DNA of 64,000 bases from Chlamydoabsidia padenii (GCA_025330725.1 JAIWND010000003.1:496001-560000), one strand, 5' to 3'. Shown: positions 1 to 14,888, counted from the first letter of the stretch. Numbers and translations are program-made. The notes: generated from the letters alone by a model not told the origin.

Positions 1-1
1 T

Positions 2-3000
2 ATCAAGATTGACATTAAACAAATCCTCATCTCTGATCCTCAACAACAACAGCGACCACTGGACGTAAAGGTGACTCGGACATTCCAACACTCAATTAAG
101 AACGATATTTATGTCCCCGATACCAGCACTAAACAATTCAACTATCAACATGATCTGTGTTACAAGAATCGTGGTGGATCTTGTTTGGTGGTAGAACCTC
201 TGTTTATTCAACAAGATCTTTTACTGTCATACGTCTTCAACACTTCTTCTGCGCTTAGAAAAAACTTGGCAGATGTTTGGGAACACAAAGTGGCTACTTT
301 ACCGCCTGCAGACTTGGTCTCTTCCTTTAATGTATCTGGATCCCATGATAATGTATTTGTTTGGCTCCTCCTCTTGACTCGAAATGTCTTTTTCCACTTG
401 AAGGATCTTATTCATGTAAGTCTCTATGTGCCTCCAATCTTCTTCTTACTAATCTCTTTTTGATTGTGTGTATATGATGATAGGTCGCGGATAATGTAGA
501 TATCATTGTTGTTTTGGTTGGCTATGTAATGGCCTTCTGTACCATCATCTCTCTGTATATGCATATGCGCTCTATGGGATCAAGATATACTTTGGCAACT
601 GCTGTTATTGTGAATGGTCTATTCTCACTTATGCTTGGATTCTTGACTGTGCACATGCTTGGCGTCGATGTTCATGCTACCATTTTAGCGTAAGTTACTC
701 AAAAAAAAAAAATAGCACTCGCCTTATGATGAAAATACCCATGAATACTAACATTTGTATATCTACTAGTGAAGCACTTCCCTTCTTGGTCGTAACCATC
801 GGATTTGAACGCCATTATAAACTCACCAAAAGTGTTTTACAGGCTAGCAAGAAATCGCCCATGTCCAAACAAGATATTCGACAAACAGTATTAAATGCAG
901 TTGATGCTGTGGCTCTTCCTTTATCTCGTGATTGTTGTATAGAAATCACTGTCCTATGTCTTGGTGCGAAATCTGGTATTGGTGGTCTTCGTGAATTCTG
1001 TTTACTCAGCGCAATCTTATTGGCCTTTGATCTCTTCTTCATGTTTACTTGGTATACCGCTGTCCTGGCTTTGAAATTGGAGGTAAAAAAAAAATTATAT
1101 AATTAGCTCATTTGGGGTAATCTAAATATAGTTTGGGTTATCTAGCTTGGTAGGATTCGTGAAATCAGTCAATCGACAGGAACAAACAAATTGAACAAGG
1201 CATCGACAGAAACACCTTCCAGCTCTCCTACATCGAACACCGCTCCGATCCCAACTAAGACTAGGTTGATCGGTCGAACTATGGTGAAGGCTTTTAGCAA
1301 CAATGATGTCGTCAAAAACAACACCGCCAAATCGGATGACCCTATTATTGGTCGCATCAAACTCTTATTGGTAATAGTAACATCATCTCTACAACCAATT
1401 TAATGCATTCATTAACTTTTTTTTTTTTTTATCGCGTTGTTCTAGATCGTTGGCTTTGTTGGTATGCATCTTTTCAACATTTGCTCTACCTTTGAATCAG
1501 GACCTCAAGTCGACGTTACTCAACTTGGAATCTCTGATGTATTGGCGCAAGTGTTGGATCAATATAAACAGTCTGGACATACTGGTGGTTCAGGTTTCCT
1601 CCCTTTGGTAGTCGAAGTTTCTCCTCCTTTGATCTTCCATGTGGCGAAATCTGGTCGGAACTTTATCCCTGATGCAATTGCTCGACCAATGGCATCCTTA
1701 TTTGGTATTTATGATGTCTATATTCAGCACCCTGTCATTAGCAAATGGCTCACTGTGGCACTGTTTGTCTCTCTCTTCCTCAACACTTATCTCTTCAATG
1801 TGGCGAAACAACCAAAACAGGTAGTGGAATCATCAACAACAACTGCAGTTATCGAAAACAAATCACAGCAACCTGACACAGCAGCATCGCCACTTCCTAT
1901 TCAAGTCCATGAACATCCTATCACCAAGAAACAATTCCAGCATCATCATCATCATCGTCGCCCTCGTCATACAAAGCAACCATCTACTGAAGTGCGATCA
2001 TTGGAAACCTGTATATCACTGATACAAACCCCGGATGAATTATCGGATGAAGAAGTCATTAGTTTGGTACAGGCGGGTAAAATGGCTCCTTATGCTTTGG
2101 AAAAGACCTTGGGTGACCTCGAACGGGCTGTGGGTATTCGTCGATCCTTAATTTCTCGGGCCTCGGTAACAAAGACGCTGGAAAATAGCGCGCTTCCTCT
2201 GGAAAACTATCATTATGACAAGGTAATGGGTGCGTGTTGCGAAAATGTAATTGGTTATATGCCGATTCCTGTTGGTATTGCTGGTCCGATGAACATTGAT
2301 GGCGTTAATGTTCATATCCCGATGGCGACTACGGAAGGCTGCTTGGTGGCGTCTACTGCTCGTGGATGCAAGGCGATCAATGCTGGTGGCGGTGCATCCA
2401 CTGTTGTCACTGCGGATGGAATGACGCGTGGTCCTTGTGTGGAATTCCCCTCGGTGATTCGGGCTGGTGCATGTAAACAGTGGATTGAACAAGAAGGTAA
2501 TGCAATTGTGACCGAAGCATTCAACTCGACCTCTCGATTCGCACGACTCAGAAAACTCAAAGTGGCTTTGGCGGGCAAATTGGTGTTTATCCGATTCTCA
2601 ACCACCACCGGTGACGCCATGGGCATGAACATGATCTCCAAAGGATGTGAAAAGGCTTTAACGGTGATTACGGAACATTTCCCGGACATGCAAATCATCT
2701 CGCTCTCTGGAAACTATTGTACGGACAAGAAGCCTGCTGCCATCAACTGGATTGAAGGTCGTGGTAAATCTGTGGTGGCTGAGGCTGTGATTCCTGGTGC
2801 TACTGTAGAAAAGGTACTCAAGACAACTGTGGCGGCGTTGGTGGAATTGAACATTAGCAAAAACTTGATTGGATCAGCCATGGCTGGCTCCGTGGGTGGT
2901 TTTAATGCCCATGCCGCGAATATTTTAACTGCCGTCTATCTCGCCACTGGTCAAGATCCTGCTCAAAATGTTGAAAGCTCAAACTGTATCACACTGATGA

Positions 3001-3413
3001 AGGCGGTGAATGGGAATCAAGACTTGCACATCTCTTGTACGATGCCTAGTATCGAAGTGGGTACTCTGGGTGGTGGTACTATATTGCCTCCTCAGCAATC
3101 AATGTTGGATATGCTCGGTGTGCGCGGCCCTCATCCTACTGAACCTGGTAAAAATGCTCAAAGCTTGGCTCGGATCATTTGCGCTGCTGTCATGGCCGGT
3201 GAACTGTCTCTGTGTGCGGCTCTTGCTGCTGGTCATCTAGTCAAGGCGCACATGGCTCATAATAGATCTGCACCAACGGCAACAATACAAGGAACACCAG
3301 CACAAACTACTCTTCCCGCCACGCCATCAACTTCACCCGTCAACCGACCTTCCTCTCCCTCTCAAGACAATCATCTGGCTCCTCCTGAACCTGGCACTTG
3401 CATCAAATCGTAG
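2..3413 (+). CDS. HMG1: HMG-CoA reductase (5' partial)
   Basis: Reduces HMG-CoA to mevalonate with NADPH, the committed step of sterol and isoprenoid synthesis, in the ER membrane. Exons 2-415, 484-689, 770-1082, 1146-1370 and 1446-3413 keep one frame and give 1041 visible residues; the true N-terminus lies upstream of the window. Exons 1-3 encode hydrophobic helices of a sterol-sensing domain (for example around 500-690), so feedback by sterols is expected from family knowledge. A long polar linker containing a His-rich run follows. The soluble catalytic domain starts near residue 620: [16 protein letters not shown] near 652, catalytic Glu in TTEGC near 682, Lys in TDKKP near 814, Asp in GQDPAQN near 890, cofactor motif DAMGMNM, and catalytic His in HMAHNR near 989. 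A Ser/Thr/Pro-rich tail ends the protein. An AATAAA signal lies near 3562. Identity is secure; only the 5' end is missing. Confidence 0.97.
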
Positions 3414-4381
3414 ATTATCTATCATCATCATTATCATCATCACCCCCTTTGTTTATTATTAACTCCTCATTCTAGTTTAGTCGTTTTTGTATTTACCTTG
3501 TCCCCTTACTATTAATTGTCACGCTCCTTTAATTATCATCTACCATATACATTAAAACTTAACAATAAAAATCTTTTTATCATCATCCATGTATGATAGT
3601 ATGTAGCTCACCATATCAAAAAAAAAAGTGTTATTTCCTGATCTATTTGAGACTTTGCGTGATTTCTACGAAATTCAACTCCCGATGTTGCTTCTAGGCG
3701 CGCAGAATTTTGGTGCTCGGCGTTTAAAAATGAAAGTTTTCTTCCGTCGCAAATGACAGGTAAAAGTCATAGCTAGCCTGGACTGACCGACACAAGGGTC
3801 TTGGGGCTTGACTTTTGCGGTAAAACATGGTGGAAATACATCATATTATTCACATGACCACTATAATTATTAGCATCTGCTAACAATTGAGCGAGTAGTG
3901 CTCTGTCAAAATTCCGTGCGCCTAGCATTTCTCTCGCCCCCTCCCACTGTATAACATTCGAATTACGACAAATAGAGACACTGTCATAATGAAATATTTT
4001 ACTTCAACGTTCGGCATTGGGTGAGTAGATTCATCCCCTTGTTGTACCCCAAGCGGGGAATATGACAATCGGGATTTCAACTCCATGAAAATCATGCGAG
4101 ATGACACACCGACGCAGCCTTCAATCACATTATATTAAGATACAATAGGCAGATTTTGTTCTTGCTAATATAAAACAAGATAAAGTATTTATTCATGCAT
4201 TAGCTTCATGACATCTGCTGAAAACAATCAATGTGGCTAAACCGGTTACTTTTTTTTGTTTTTGTTTCTGATCATTTTCAGATGACTGAGGACACATTTT
4301 TATTATTATTATTATAACAACATGATTTTGAATAAACTATACTAGTGCTAATGATAATCCAAATAACCAATGTCGATCCAA
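3414..4381. other. Intergenic region between convergent genes
   Basis: Holds the 3' ends of the HMG-CoA reductase gene and the glyoxalase II gene. The centre (about 3660-3925) is a single diverged copy of the dispersed repeat described at 30.2 kb and 40.7 kb. Variants of the CCCGMC/TTTGAA-type motif occur at 3673-3687 and 4069-4080. I see no convincing gene. Confidence 0.6.
3660..3925 (+). repeat. Single diverged copy of the dispersed 220-250 bp repeat
   Basis: Shares in the same order the blocks GGCGTTTRAAAATGAA, ACAGGTAAAAGTCAT, GACTGACCGACACAAGGGTC, CTTGACTTTTGCGGTAAA, then a TGGCCAC-like block, ATTAGCATC and ACAATTGAGCGAG. The same blocks recur at 40670-41110 and, more diverged, at 30.2-31.0 kb. 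No open reading frame and no clear terminal inverted repeats were seen. A SINE- or MITE-like element is possible but not shown. Confidence 0.7.
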
Positions 4382-5402
4382 CTAAGCATTGTCCTTCATT
4401 TGGCGTACACGACCAAGTACATCAATATCCGACAAGGCAGAAGCAGTTTCACCTTGTTTCACCACAGCTTGTCGCACACTTGATTCATGCACACGTAGGA
4501 ATGGATTCTATATATATAATCGAAATCAGTCAGTATCCTATCATATTTCTACCTCCTTCAATTTACCGTTTGCTTTTCGTTCAAGATAGTAGATGGAGTA
4601 GTACATCCCACCTGTTGAGCCCACTGTAATTTCTGTTGCAAGTCCACATTCTGAGGTTCCACCTTCAAGGCAAATTTACAATTAGCCACCGTATATTCAT
4701 GACCAAAGTACACCTTGGTCGTTTCTGGCAATTGTTTCAATTTCGTCAATGCACCATCCATATCGGTAGGCGTGCCTTCAAAGAACCGTCCACATCCAGA
4801 GGAGAAGAGACAATCCCCAGTAAATACCGCGTCTTGTACATAGTAGCAAACATGATCCATGGTATGTCCTCGTGTCAAATAAGGTTGGATTGAAAGGTCA
4901 CCTAGTTGGATTGAGTCTTGTTCGGTCTTGATAATGTTCGTCACCGCTTCGACTTGTTTGGAGCCACCATATACCATGAGTCCTGGTCGTTTATTTAAAA
5001 GTTTGCTGTTCCCTCCTGCATGGTCCCAATGGTGATGTGTAGTTAATACCCTAAAGTGTAACAAAAGAAAGAATCGAATTGAGTGTCTTTGTGCAGGAGG
5101 GAAGTGTCGCTTACGTAGTGAGTCTGTAATCACTGTATTCTTCCAATGCGGACAATACTTTGTCTGGTTCAACAGGATCCACCACGGCAGCTATAACAGA
5201 TAAGAATGTTAATGTGAGGTTTTTTGTTTTTCTTGATTACGTGGTGACTTGCCAGTTTTAGTCTTTTCGTCCAGCAAGAGGTAAGAGTAACTAAAACATT
5301 GATAAAGAGTAGCATATATAAATGTTAGTTCATAAAAGTATTTTTGTTCAAAGAGAGTATACATTACTTGTCTTGCAGGCAGGGTACAGGTTTGACGATC
5401 AT
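4382..5402 (-). CDS. GLO2: Hydroxyacylglutathione hydrolase (glyoxalase II)
   Basis: Hydrolyses S-D-lactoylglutathione to D-lactate and glutathione, the second step of methylglyoxal detoxification. Exons in transcript order are 5402-5368, 5290-5253, 5190-5115, 5050-4567 and 4507-4382, giving 252 aa, the usual family length. The binuclear metal signature is THHHWDHAGG. Further ligands are GHTMDH, FTGDCLF and GHEYT, followed by the C-terminal helical region ending NPFLRVHE...MKDNA. The second intron has a GC donor (GCAAGT) and an AG acceptor; reading it any other way breaks the junction T-A-A-V-V-D-P. The start ATG at 5402 gives the standard opening MIVKPVPCLQDNYSYLL. An in-frame-looking alternative, MAAFKFR at about 5505, has no acceptor to join it to this exon, so a mitochondrial isoform is not supported. 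Confidence 0.95.
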
Positions 5403-5673
5403 ATTGTAATTGAGTGAAGGACAATGGTTGAATTTGTAGTCAAGAAACAAAGAAGAGAGTGAGAAAAAATAAAAGGAGCACTTACCCTAAATTTAAATGC
5501 CGCCATTGGGACTACCGAGATGAAGTGAGGGTTTATAAAAGATGAGTTGTTTTTTATTTTGTTTGTTTTTTTTAAAAAAAAAAAAAAAAAAAAAAGTTTA
5601 ATGGAACATACTATTAACCTATTATGGAAAGACAATGTATGATATAGTTGAGGGATATCATATAATAAGGGAT

Positions 5674-6744
5674 TTACAACAGGGATTCACCAAGACAACA
5701 CCGGGCCAATGAGCAACCTACTTGTACAGTATTATACACGGATTCTTCTGATTCCAAAGAGGGATTTACTTCCATGATATCAGCAGCAACCAAAAGACCA
5801 GTTTCAGCCAAAGCTTCACAAATATAATGTCCTTCACGGAATGTTAATCCACCACGGACAGGAGTACCCTATAATATATATAACACCAATTTAATACACC
5901 TTTTTCTTTTTAAACATGTACTGTCTTCTACTTACAGTACTAGGAGCAACAGTGGGATCCAAAGCATCCACGTCAAATGAAAGATGGATAGGAAGATCAC
6001 GATTAGGATTGATATGATCCAGACACATTTCTACACATTTTCCAATCCCCCATTTATCCACATGATGCATCGATAAAGCCTTGATGTTATTATCCCTGAG
6101 TATCTTTTTTTCACCTTCATCCACATCACGAAGACCAATATATGCCAATCGACCAGTTTGAAGTACCGGTTTCACCCAACCAAAGTCAGGATGATCTTGA
6201 GAGAGACCAACCAAGAAGGATAAAGGACAACCATGTATGTTACCAGAATCTGATGATTCAGGAGTGTTGATATCCTAACATCATATAACAAATGAGACTT
6301 CACTTTTTTACCTCCATATTGCTGTTGATTACTTACCGCATGAGCATCCACCCAAATGAGACAAGCATCGGGATAGGCGGCGAATACACCAGAAACAGTG
6401 GCCAAAGCAATGGAATGATCACCACCCAGAGTCAAGACAAACTTGTTTTGCTTGGCCCGTTCTTCAATTTGAATAGCAAGTTTTCGAGTGACAGCAGAGA
6501 CAAACTTTGGGTTCTTGAGTTTTTGCACTATAGGGTCTTGTGCAGGTTTGAGAGAATCCAAATCAGTATTGCCTTCGTAATCGACCTTGTAACCCATTTC
6601 CTCTAATTGATTAGCAAGACCGAATTCAACCAATCGAATAGGTCCTTTTTCTACACCATCTTGAGGTTGACCACCACTGAATGGGGCACCCACAATAGAT
6701 ACAGATTTTCCAGTAAGGAATTTATTGTTGGCAGGAAGAGTCAT
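5674..6744 (-). CDS. CAR1: Arginase
   Basis: Mn-dependent hydrolase that converts arginine to ornithine and urea. Exons 6744-6337, 6274-5936 and 5868-5674 give 313 aa, normal for the family. Manganese-binding motifs are all present: [17 protein letters not shown] (formed across the first splice junction, which confirms it) and SFDVDALDP. The C-terminus ends CCLGESLL. The start [10 protein letters not shown] was chosen because the longer open frame upstream (MKKTDKKK...) is A-rich untranslated-like sequence. A diverged copy of the recurrent upstream motif, TTCAACTGCCGAC, lies at 6831-6843, about 87 bp upstream. Urea made here could be moved by the DUR3 symporter at 61.3 kb, but the genes are not adjacent. 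Confidence 0.96.
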
Positions 6745-7235
6745 GATGTTGTTATAAAGAGAAGAAAGAGAAGAGAAGAAAAAAAGGAGAGCGACGCTTT
6801 TCTTTTTATCTGTCTTTTTCACTGTCCGGTTTCAACTGCCGACATGCGCATGAGGGCGACTTATAAAAAGTTCCACCCAAGACAGTCCTGTCCAATCAGG
6901 GGCGTGAGAAAATTAGGGCACCCTTTATCTCGTCACTGTAACCAACAGCGGGAAAAAAAGGAACACTGAGGATTCTTGAACGGCTTCCTTATTTGGATAA
7001 ATTTAGCACGTATGATGATTGTTGTCAAACCAATCGATCCTCCAGTAAAGTAAGGTTTCAGTCTTGTTCCCATTAACCGTGAGAAAGATCTTTTTTCTAC
7101 ACCATCATCATATGTAATGCATATTTTTAATTAAAAAGTGTCAAATTTATTATAAAGCGTCCATAAAAACTACTACAGCACCTTTAACTATTATTATATA
7201 TCTATTAATATTTTATATCTATTTCTAATCTAAGT
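6745..7235. other. Intergenic region upstream of arginase
   Basis: Arginase promoter plus the 3' region of the aldehyde dehydrogenase gene. It contains a CCAAT box in reverse context (GTCCAATCAG near 6888) and a motif variant at 6831-6843. No additional gene is visible. Confidence 0.5.
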
Positions 7236-9227
<1,992 letters not shown>

Positions 9228-10083
9228 GATGATGACAAGGTAGAATTTAAAATGGAGTGAAAGAAAAGGGGAAGAAAGTCAAATTGCAGATTTTTGACTT
9301 TTGTGCCCCTCATGAACTAACTTTAAATCCCGATGTCGAATTGTATGACAGTACCCTTTAAAGCCCTTGGTCCTTCTAATGACAACTGCTTCTGGTTAAA
9401 GCAGTCAGAATAAGCGCGTATGTAGCTACCTCTTTAAGTTTACTTGAAAGTCTTGAATGCTTGGATTCTTTTAGTGACACGGTGGGAAAAAATAAAGTTG
9501 GCTTCGAACTGGGAAATCACCTCTTGTGGGAAGAGACTCTAGTATAGAGAAAGAAAAAAAAAAAACTGGGCAAGTGTTGCTATTTGATCTAAATCAAAGT
9601 AAACCAGCAAAGGCGTTCGTGGAACAGCATCAATAAACAGTCTTTTTGGTAAGAGGAAGGGATCCTCTTTCTCTCTACTTGACGAATACTACCTGTTTTC
9701 ATTAATACGATCGGCACTTGAATCCGAGCCCCACCCTACCATTTGCATAAATAAATCCCCTTACACACACACAAGTTAATAACCCATTTATCCATGATAT
9801 AAAGACTATATTATAGTTGGCATACATAGTAAAAAGCATTGTAACTACCTGAGCGTTTTTATTTACAAAAGAAGACATAAAAAAAAAAAAAAAGAGAGAG
9901 AGGATGAAGGGAGAGAGAATGATTGACCTGTGTAATAATAGTCCATCTGCCAATAATGGTAATGGTAGTGGGAGTAGATATAGACTAACTATGCTAAAAA
10001 CAATGGACAAGTGAATACTACATGAAAAGGGGAAAGAGGGGGGGTAAAATCACATACAGCCAGACCGATATAAGATGGATGTG
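9228..10083. other. Intergenic region
   Basis: Promoter of the aldehyde dehydrogenase gene and the 3' flank of the 10.1-10.6 kb gene. It carries the recurrent motif at 9322-9335 and an A-rich stretch near 9880. No coding or RNA gene recognised. Confidence 0.5.
9322..9335. promoter_or_regulatory. Recurrent motif TTTAAATCCCGATG
   Basis: 95 bp upstream of the aldehyde dehydrogenase start. One of about 30 copies in the window; see findings. Confidence 0.55.
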
Positions 10084-10646
10084 TCAAGGCGGTGAAGGGT
10101 GGCGCTGTAAAAAGGCTTGACGTAAAACCGCGTTCGCTTGATTATAATAGTTGGCTGGATCGTCTTCATTATAGTCCATCATGTTGGTATCCATAGTATC
10201 CCTGTTGCGTCTAATATGAGCTTCGTAAAGTATTTGATTGATATTGGCATAATCAGACGTTGAATGATTGTTGTTGTATGAAGGGGATTGATCTTGGTAA
10301 CGGTGTCTTGTCGTGATAGTGAATCGTTTGAGCGTTGGTATTGAATCTGCAGAGGCGGCCGATAACGGTGAAGGTAAGGACGGTAATGGTGTATCAACAA
10401 CAATGGGTGGACTTGGTGGAAGATGAGATCCATTTATTGACTGATAATCGGTATATGAGTAAGGTGACCTGATAAATAAATGAATAAAGAAGTATAATAA
10501 GACAAATAGTTAGATTCCTTTTCTTTTTGTCGTTGTTTGTTTGTAACTTACAGAGCATCGTTAAAAAGATGTTTGATTCGTTTAGTGTTGTGAGAAGGAT
10601 CATTTAAATCATCGACCGAAGACTGCCGTTTTAAAGGATTGTGCAT
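10084..10646 (-). CDS. Uncharacterised 159-aa protein
   Basis: Two exons, 10646-10552 and 10468-10084, join in frame through a GTAAGT donor and a CAG acceptor. The protein opens MHNPLKRQSSVDDLND with a basic patch (TKRIKHLF), continues with a Pro/Ser/Tyr-rich middle and ends in a more structured segment: INQILYEAHIRRNRDTMD, then MMDYNEDDPANYYNQANAVL, RQAFLQRHPSPP. I do not recognise the family. The basic N-terminal stretch could be a nuclear localisation signal. No membrane segments. Confidence that it is a real gene comes from the clean intron, the regular codon use and an upstream motif copy at 10948-10959. Confidence 0.75.
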
Positions 10647-10947
10647 AGTGTAAAACCCATTAACCAGCCCAATCAATGTTATTTTGTGGAAGAAAGAGAA
10701 AAAGAATGGAAATGAAAGAAAAAAGTGCGTAAACCTTTTTCAAATTCCGACAAAAGAAGCCTTTTTTTTTGTTGAGACAGTGGCTGGCTGACTAGGACCT
10801 TCGAATGAGGACTTTGTAAGTACACAAGTAATCATAATACAATCATCGTGCTTATTCTAAATATGATTAAACCTTGTCGTCATGAACGAAAAGCCGGGTG
10901 AAGACATAGACTAGTGATGACGAAGAAGGAAAGAAGGGGCCGCAATA

Positions 10948-10959
10948 TTAAACCCCGCC
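10948..10959. promoter_or_regulatory. Recurrent motif TTAAACCCCGCC
   Basis: 302 bp upstream of the 10.6-kb minus-strand gene and followed closely by a reverse CCAAT box. One-base variant of the core. Confidence 0.45.
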
Positions 10960-12164
10960 GATTCTGATTGGTGGGAACTGATTTCAAAGAACATCATCGA
11001 AAAGAACAGGTCCATATCATTTTACTATAGCATATCATATAATTACCCTTGTCATTATCTAGAAAAAGGTACAAACCCCTCATTATATAGTACAGCCATT
11101 GGTCAATACTTCCCAACTCTCATTTATCTGATATATATGTAATGCCATCAAATTATCCTCTTTTGTCGTTAATAACATGATCACAGTGTGATTCTAAGCA
11201 AAGAATCCAATCTTCGGAAACATGCATGAATGTGGATTTCAAACCCAGAGTACATCGCCTGGTGATCTTCAACCTCGTTAGATCGTATGCAGGTCAGTGT
11301 TTTCAGCAAGGAAGATCATATATTACCTGAATTCCAGGGATCTGCTTGGCTTCGGTTATTATCTTAAGGGTGGAATTGTGATTGAAATAGTAAGGTGATC
11401 ACCCGTTTATACACGGGCGCTTTTTTTTATCTCTACTTGGGGATGGTGAGAAAGGTAGTATCGGGGCTTGAAATGTAACCCCGACCAATCTTTTTTTATG
11501 CATGAACGATGCCTTGGGTCCCGTTCGACTGTAGTTCGATATAGACTTGAGAAATATATTACCGCATGTGATATAATCAAAGCGTATCAAATGAACGGGT
11601 ATACCATCAGTGTATGAAATCATGTACTCCCCGTCAACCTTAATGTGGGTTCTACAGCATATCTCTCACCCGAAGCGGGTCGAATGAAAAAGGTTTGTGT
11701 TATAAAGTGGCTCGAATGGATTGCGATGAAGCGGCATCCTTCTTTGGTATAAACACGTTTGAACCAGAAAGGAATGGGCACACAATAGCACGTTTTTTTC
11801 TTTCTTTACGGGAACGGGTCGTCTCCGAAAAAGGCAATGATGTGCCTGGTTTTCACCCCTGACATAAAGTGGTCAATCCTCCCCCCCCATGATCTTGACT
11901 GTATTCATATTCAATAAAAAGTGTAATGCATAGTAGGGCTGATATATTGACAATATCACAGGGATGCATTGTCATCTTACTTTTTTGTTTGATTAATGGT
12001 TCTTCCTTTTAAAGAAAAGTGTTGCACAAGTTCATTAGGGTCAAGACTTTTTTTTTCCATAGTAACAGGATTCGTTGGCATGGCAAAAGAATGGGTTAAA
12101 CAAAGCCATGATTTAGATTGAAGGACCCATCATCGATCATTCGCCCAAAATCACTCTATTTTAA

Positions 12165-12177
12165 TTCAAATCCCGAC
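12165..12177. promoter_or_regulatory. Recurrent motif TTCAAATCCCGAC
   Basis: Exact core copy, 89 bp upstream of the ATG at 12266, in the sense orientation of that gene. Confidence 0.6.
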
Positions 12178-12265
12178 GAAGAAAAAAAAAAAGGAAAGGT
12201 AAATCTTTTCCCGTTTTTACTTCTTTTCTTCTTCTTTGTACTTTTTTTTTTTTTTTTTATTCATA

Positions 12266-14298
12266 ATGGGATTACTAAAAAAGCTTCCTAGTTTTAACAA
12301 GAAAACCCGTAACAAGACCTCAGAACGACCGCCATTACCTTCGTCGTCGACTATTGAACCACCTTTGCCTTTAAAGCTGGACTTTGAAGGCGAATCTCAA
12401 CAACATCTCAATGTCAACAACACCACTAATCACCTTGGACAATCAAACACCGTCCCCACTTTTACTACTCCTTCTTCTCAAACTAATGAAACTACAACTA
12501 CTGGTGCCGGTTTATTTGAAGATATCTTCTCAGAGCTCAATCGATCACCACCAGCTCGAGGTAACACCCCCAGTAACACTAGAAAGAAAAAACACTACAA
12601 CTAACCTCATTACTTCACTATTTTATCTTTGAAGATTCACTACATGACGATATATCATTGGCATTTGCTCTTTCTGAACAACTTCAACTTGATTCCACAC
12701 CAGGACAACCACAAACCAAGCAATGGCAAACGAAGGAACCAGTCAAATCACCTGTAACATCATCTTCATTATTTGGAAAAGACAGCATATATAGTAGCTA
12801 TCTCAATGGTCTCCACCAACCTGAAGGTGAACAATCCATGTTTGCATCTCTTCTTCAACCTTTACCCGACCACAACACTAATTCAGCACCCAATCGACAA
12901 GCATCTCAAAACACCACACCGACCATCAAAAAGGAACCAACAGCGACACAAATTGTATTGGATTCCGACATATCAGGCACTGAAGACGACGATGACGATG
13001 ACGATGATGATTCTGGTGATGATGATGATGATGAAACAGGTGGGAAACAAAGAAGGACACTTGGTGCTTGCCCGATCATGGAACGTCGGCCTCATGATCA
13101 TCGTTTGAATGTATCTCGAAAGGTTGATAATTGGGCTGAACATATTGAAGAAAATGTGGTGGACTCGAATCAATCAATGCTTAATCGTATGAAGGATCGA
13201 CATCGCCAACAAGTTAAATTACAAGCATTGCGCCAACAACAACAAAAACAACAACAACAACAACAACCATTTTCACCTATGGTTTATCCTAATACTGGTA
13301 TGGTAGGATCAATGATGATGACACCGAATCCCATGCTTTGTGCCACTGTACCACCAATATCAATGGTACCAGCACCTACTTCTGCCACCTTTGTACCACT
13401 GCATGGCACGACAATGCCATTGGATTCGACTTTGACACCATCCACAAGTACAACGAATAACAAACGACAATCACCAGTAAGACACTCGGCAGAACATGTC
13501 TCACCACCTACATCTAATTCAGCACGATCTGCTACTAATTCACCTGCATCCTCGGTCGATACCACGCCTCGTACTTCTACCACCACCATCTCCACCACCA
13601 AGAACGAAGGGGATCAACAAGAAACGGAAACCACCGCCGTTGAAACCACAGCAGCGGCGGACATTAGTGATCCTGACGATGCCGATGATGAAGCAGACGA
13701 AGAGGATAAACACATCAATACGACCATTAATAAACGCCGGGCATCTTCCATCAAGAAAGCCTCCGATACATCTTCGTCGATTCGCCACTCACGATCCGTA
13801 CCTGATTTAAAAAAGAAGAATAAACGGAAATCCACACGGACACCCACGACGACTTCAGCACCTCATTCGGCCTCACCTTCACCTTCCTCATCCACACCCA
13901 CTTTGCTCGCCAACTCGGTCATGTCACCCTTATTATCACCCTCTTCACCTATACCACCTTTACCACTTCAATATCAACAACAACAAGGATTGAAATCAAT
14001 GAAAAGTGATCCTGAACTGAAACGACACACCGTGTTGCCTCAACAACAACAACAATTCCAACCTTCTGCTTATCAGCAACAACAACAACAACAAATGTTG
14101 ATGCAACAACAACAACTTCAATTGGAATGGGAACGAATGCAACTTTATCAAAGAGAACAACAATTGAAACAAGAGTACATGCAATTACACCAACGATCAT
14201 CTCAACTGCATCGAAGCTCGACTTTACCCTCTTTAGCACCACAACAACCCATGGATCCTCGGTTTTATCCCTCCTATTATCATCCTACTATGAAATGA
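12266..14298 (+). CDS. Uncharacterised Gln/Ser/Thr-rich protein with acidic tract
   Basis: Exons 12266-12560 and 12635-14298 give 652 aa. The N-terminus is MGLLKKLPSFNKK, a glycine-2/basic opening that could carry N-myristoylation and membrane targeting, though this is only suggested by the sequence. The middle has an Asp-rich run (positions about 12985-13035), then the most structured-looking segment, MERRPHDHRLNVSRKVDNW followed by AEHIEENVVDSNQSMLNRM, and a glutamine run. The rest is low-complexity Ser/Thr/Pro, acidic patches, a basic patch (DLKKKNKRKSTR) and Gln-rich coiled-coil-like sequence at the C-terminus. I do not recognise the family. Three later segments of the form SRSVPDLKK / SMKSDPELKR / SSTLPSL hint at phosphorylation or 14-3-3-type sites, which is inference. 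Confidence 0.8.
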
Positions 14299-14888
14299 CA
14301 TCTTCATTAGTTTTACCTTTATACATTACATTCTATTATTGTTATTCTCTATTTACTCCTCCATTATCCCCTTGATACAATACTTTACATTTAGTTTGAT
14401 TCTTTGTTGATCATTCCCCCCCCCCTTTTTTTTTTACCCTTCATTAGTTTTACCTAGATTTACATTGGCACTTTATTTTTTTATTTAATAAAAACCTTCC
14501 ACCCTCTACATACAATGAGGACCTAAAATATCATCCTCGAGCTTTATAACCCAAAATGGATTTTAAAGTTTTAAACCATAATGTTGTAGTAGTTTAGTTT
14601 GACTTTATTTGAAAAAAAAAATGTTAAAATAAAAAGGGATACCCGATCATCATGAAGACAACGGATAGTAGGGAGATGTGTGAGAGTGTGTGTATGTGAA
14701 GTAAATAACATAAAACAGAGTCAATAAAGTAAAAGTGATGGTAATAAAAAAGAGATATGGATTGTAATACAATAAAGTGTAAATTATTAGTAAGAAGACA
14801 AACATAAAAATAACAGTTTTTTGCATAACCAAGTAAAAGAGAGAGCATCTATCTCCTCCCCCCCCCCTAGAAAGGAAGACCAAGGAAG
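14299..14888. other. Intergenic region between convergent genes
   Basis: 3' flanks of the 12.3-14.3 kb gene (TTTAATAAAA near 14485) and of the casein kinase gene. AT-rich; includes C- and T-homopolymers at 14417-14440 and 14863-14870. No gene seen. Confidence 0.5.

Larger units (their letters stand above)
10647..12265. other. 1.6-kb divergent intergenic region
   Basis: Shared upstream region of the divergent genes at 10.6 kb (minus) and 12.3 kb (plus). It holds motif copies at 10948-10959 and 12165-12177, and a CCAAT box (reverse, TGATTGGTGG near 10966). Short imperfect palindromes built on CCCGTTTA/ACGGGT occur between 11400 and 11700. Open frames here are short and have no splice or protein support. 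Confidence 0.5.

Noticed and set aside
5399..5635. Upstream exon MAAFKFR for glyoxalase II
   Set aside because: A GTAAGT donor follows it, but there is no AG acceptor before the MIVKPVPCLQ exon.
9228..10083. Nitrogen-metabolism gene cluster (arginase, PRO2, DUR3)
   Set aside because: The genes are 50 kb apart with unrelated genes between; no shared specific regulatory site was seen beyond the general motif.
13540..14242. Minus-strand frames opposite the Gln-rich gene
   Set aside because: Valine/leucine-rich shadows of CAA- and ACC-rich coding sequence.
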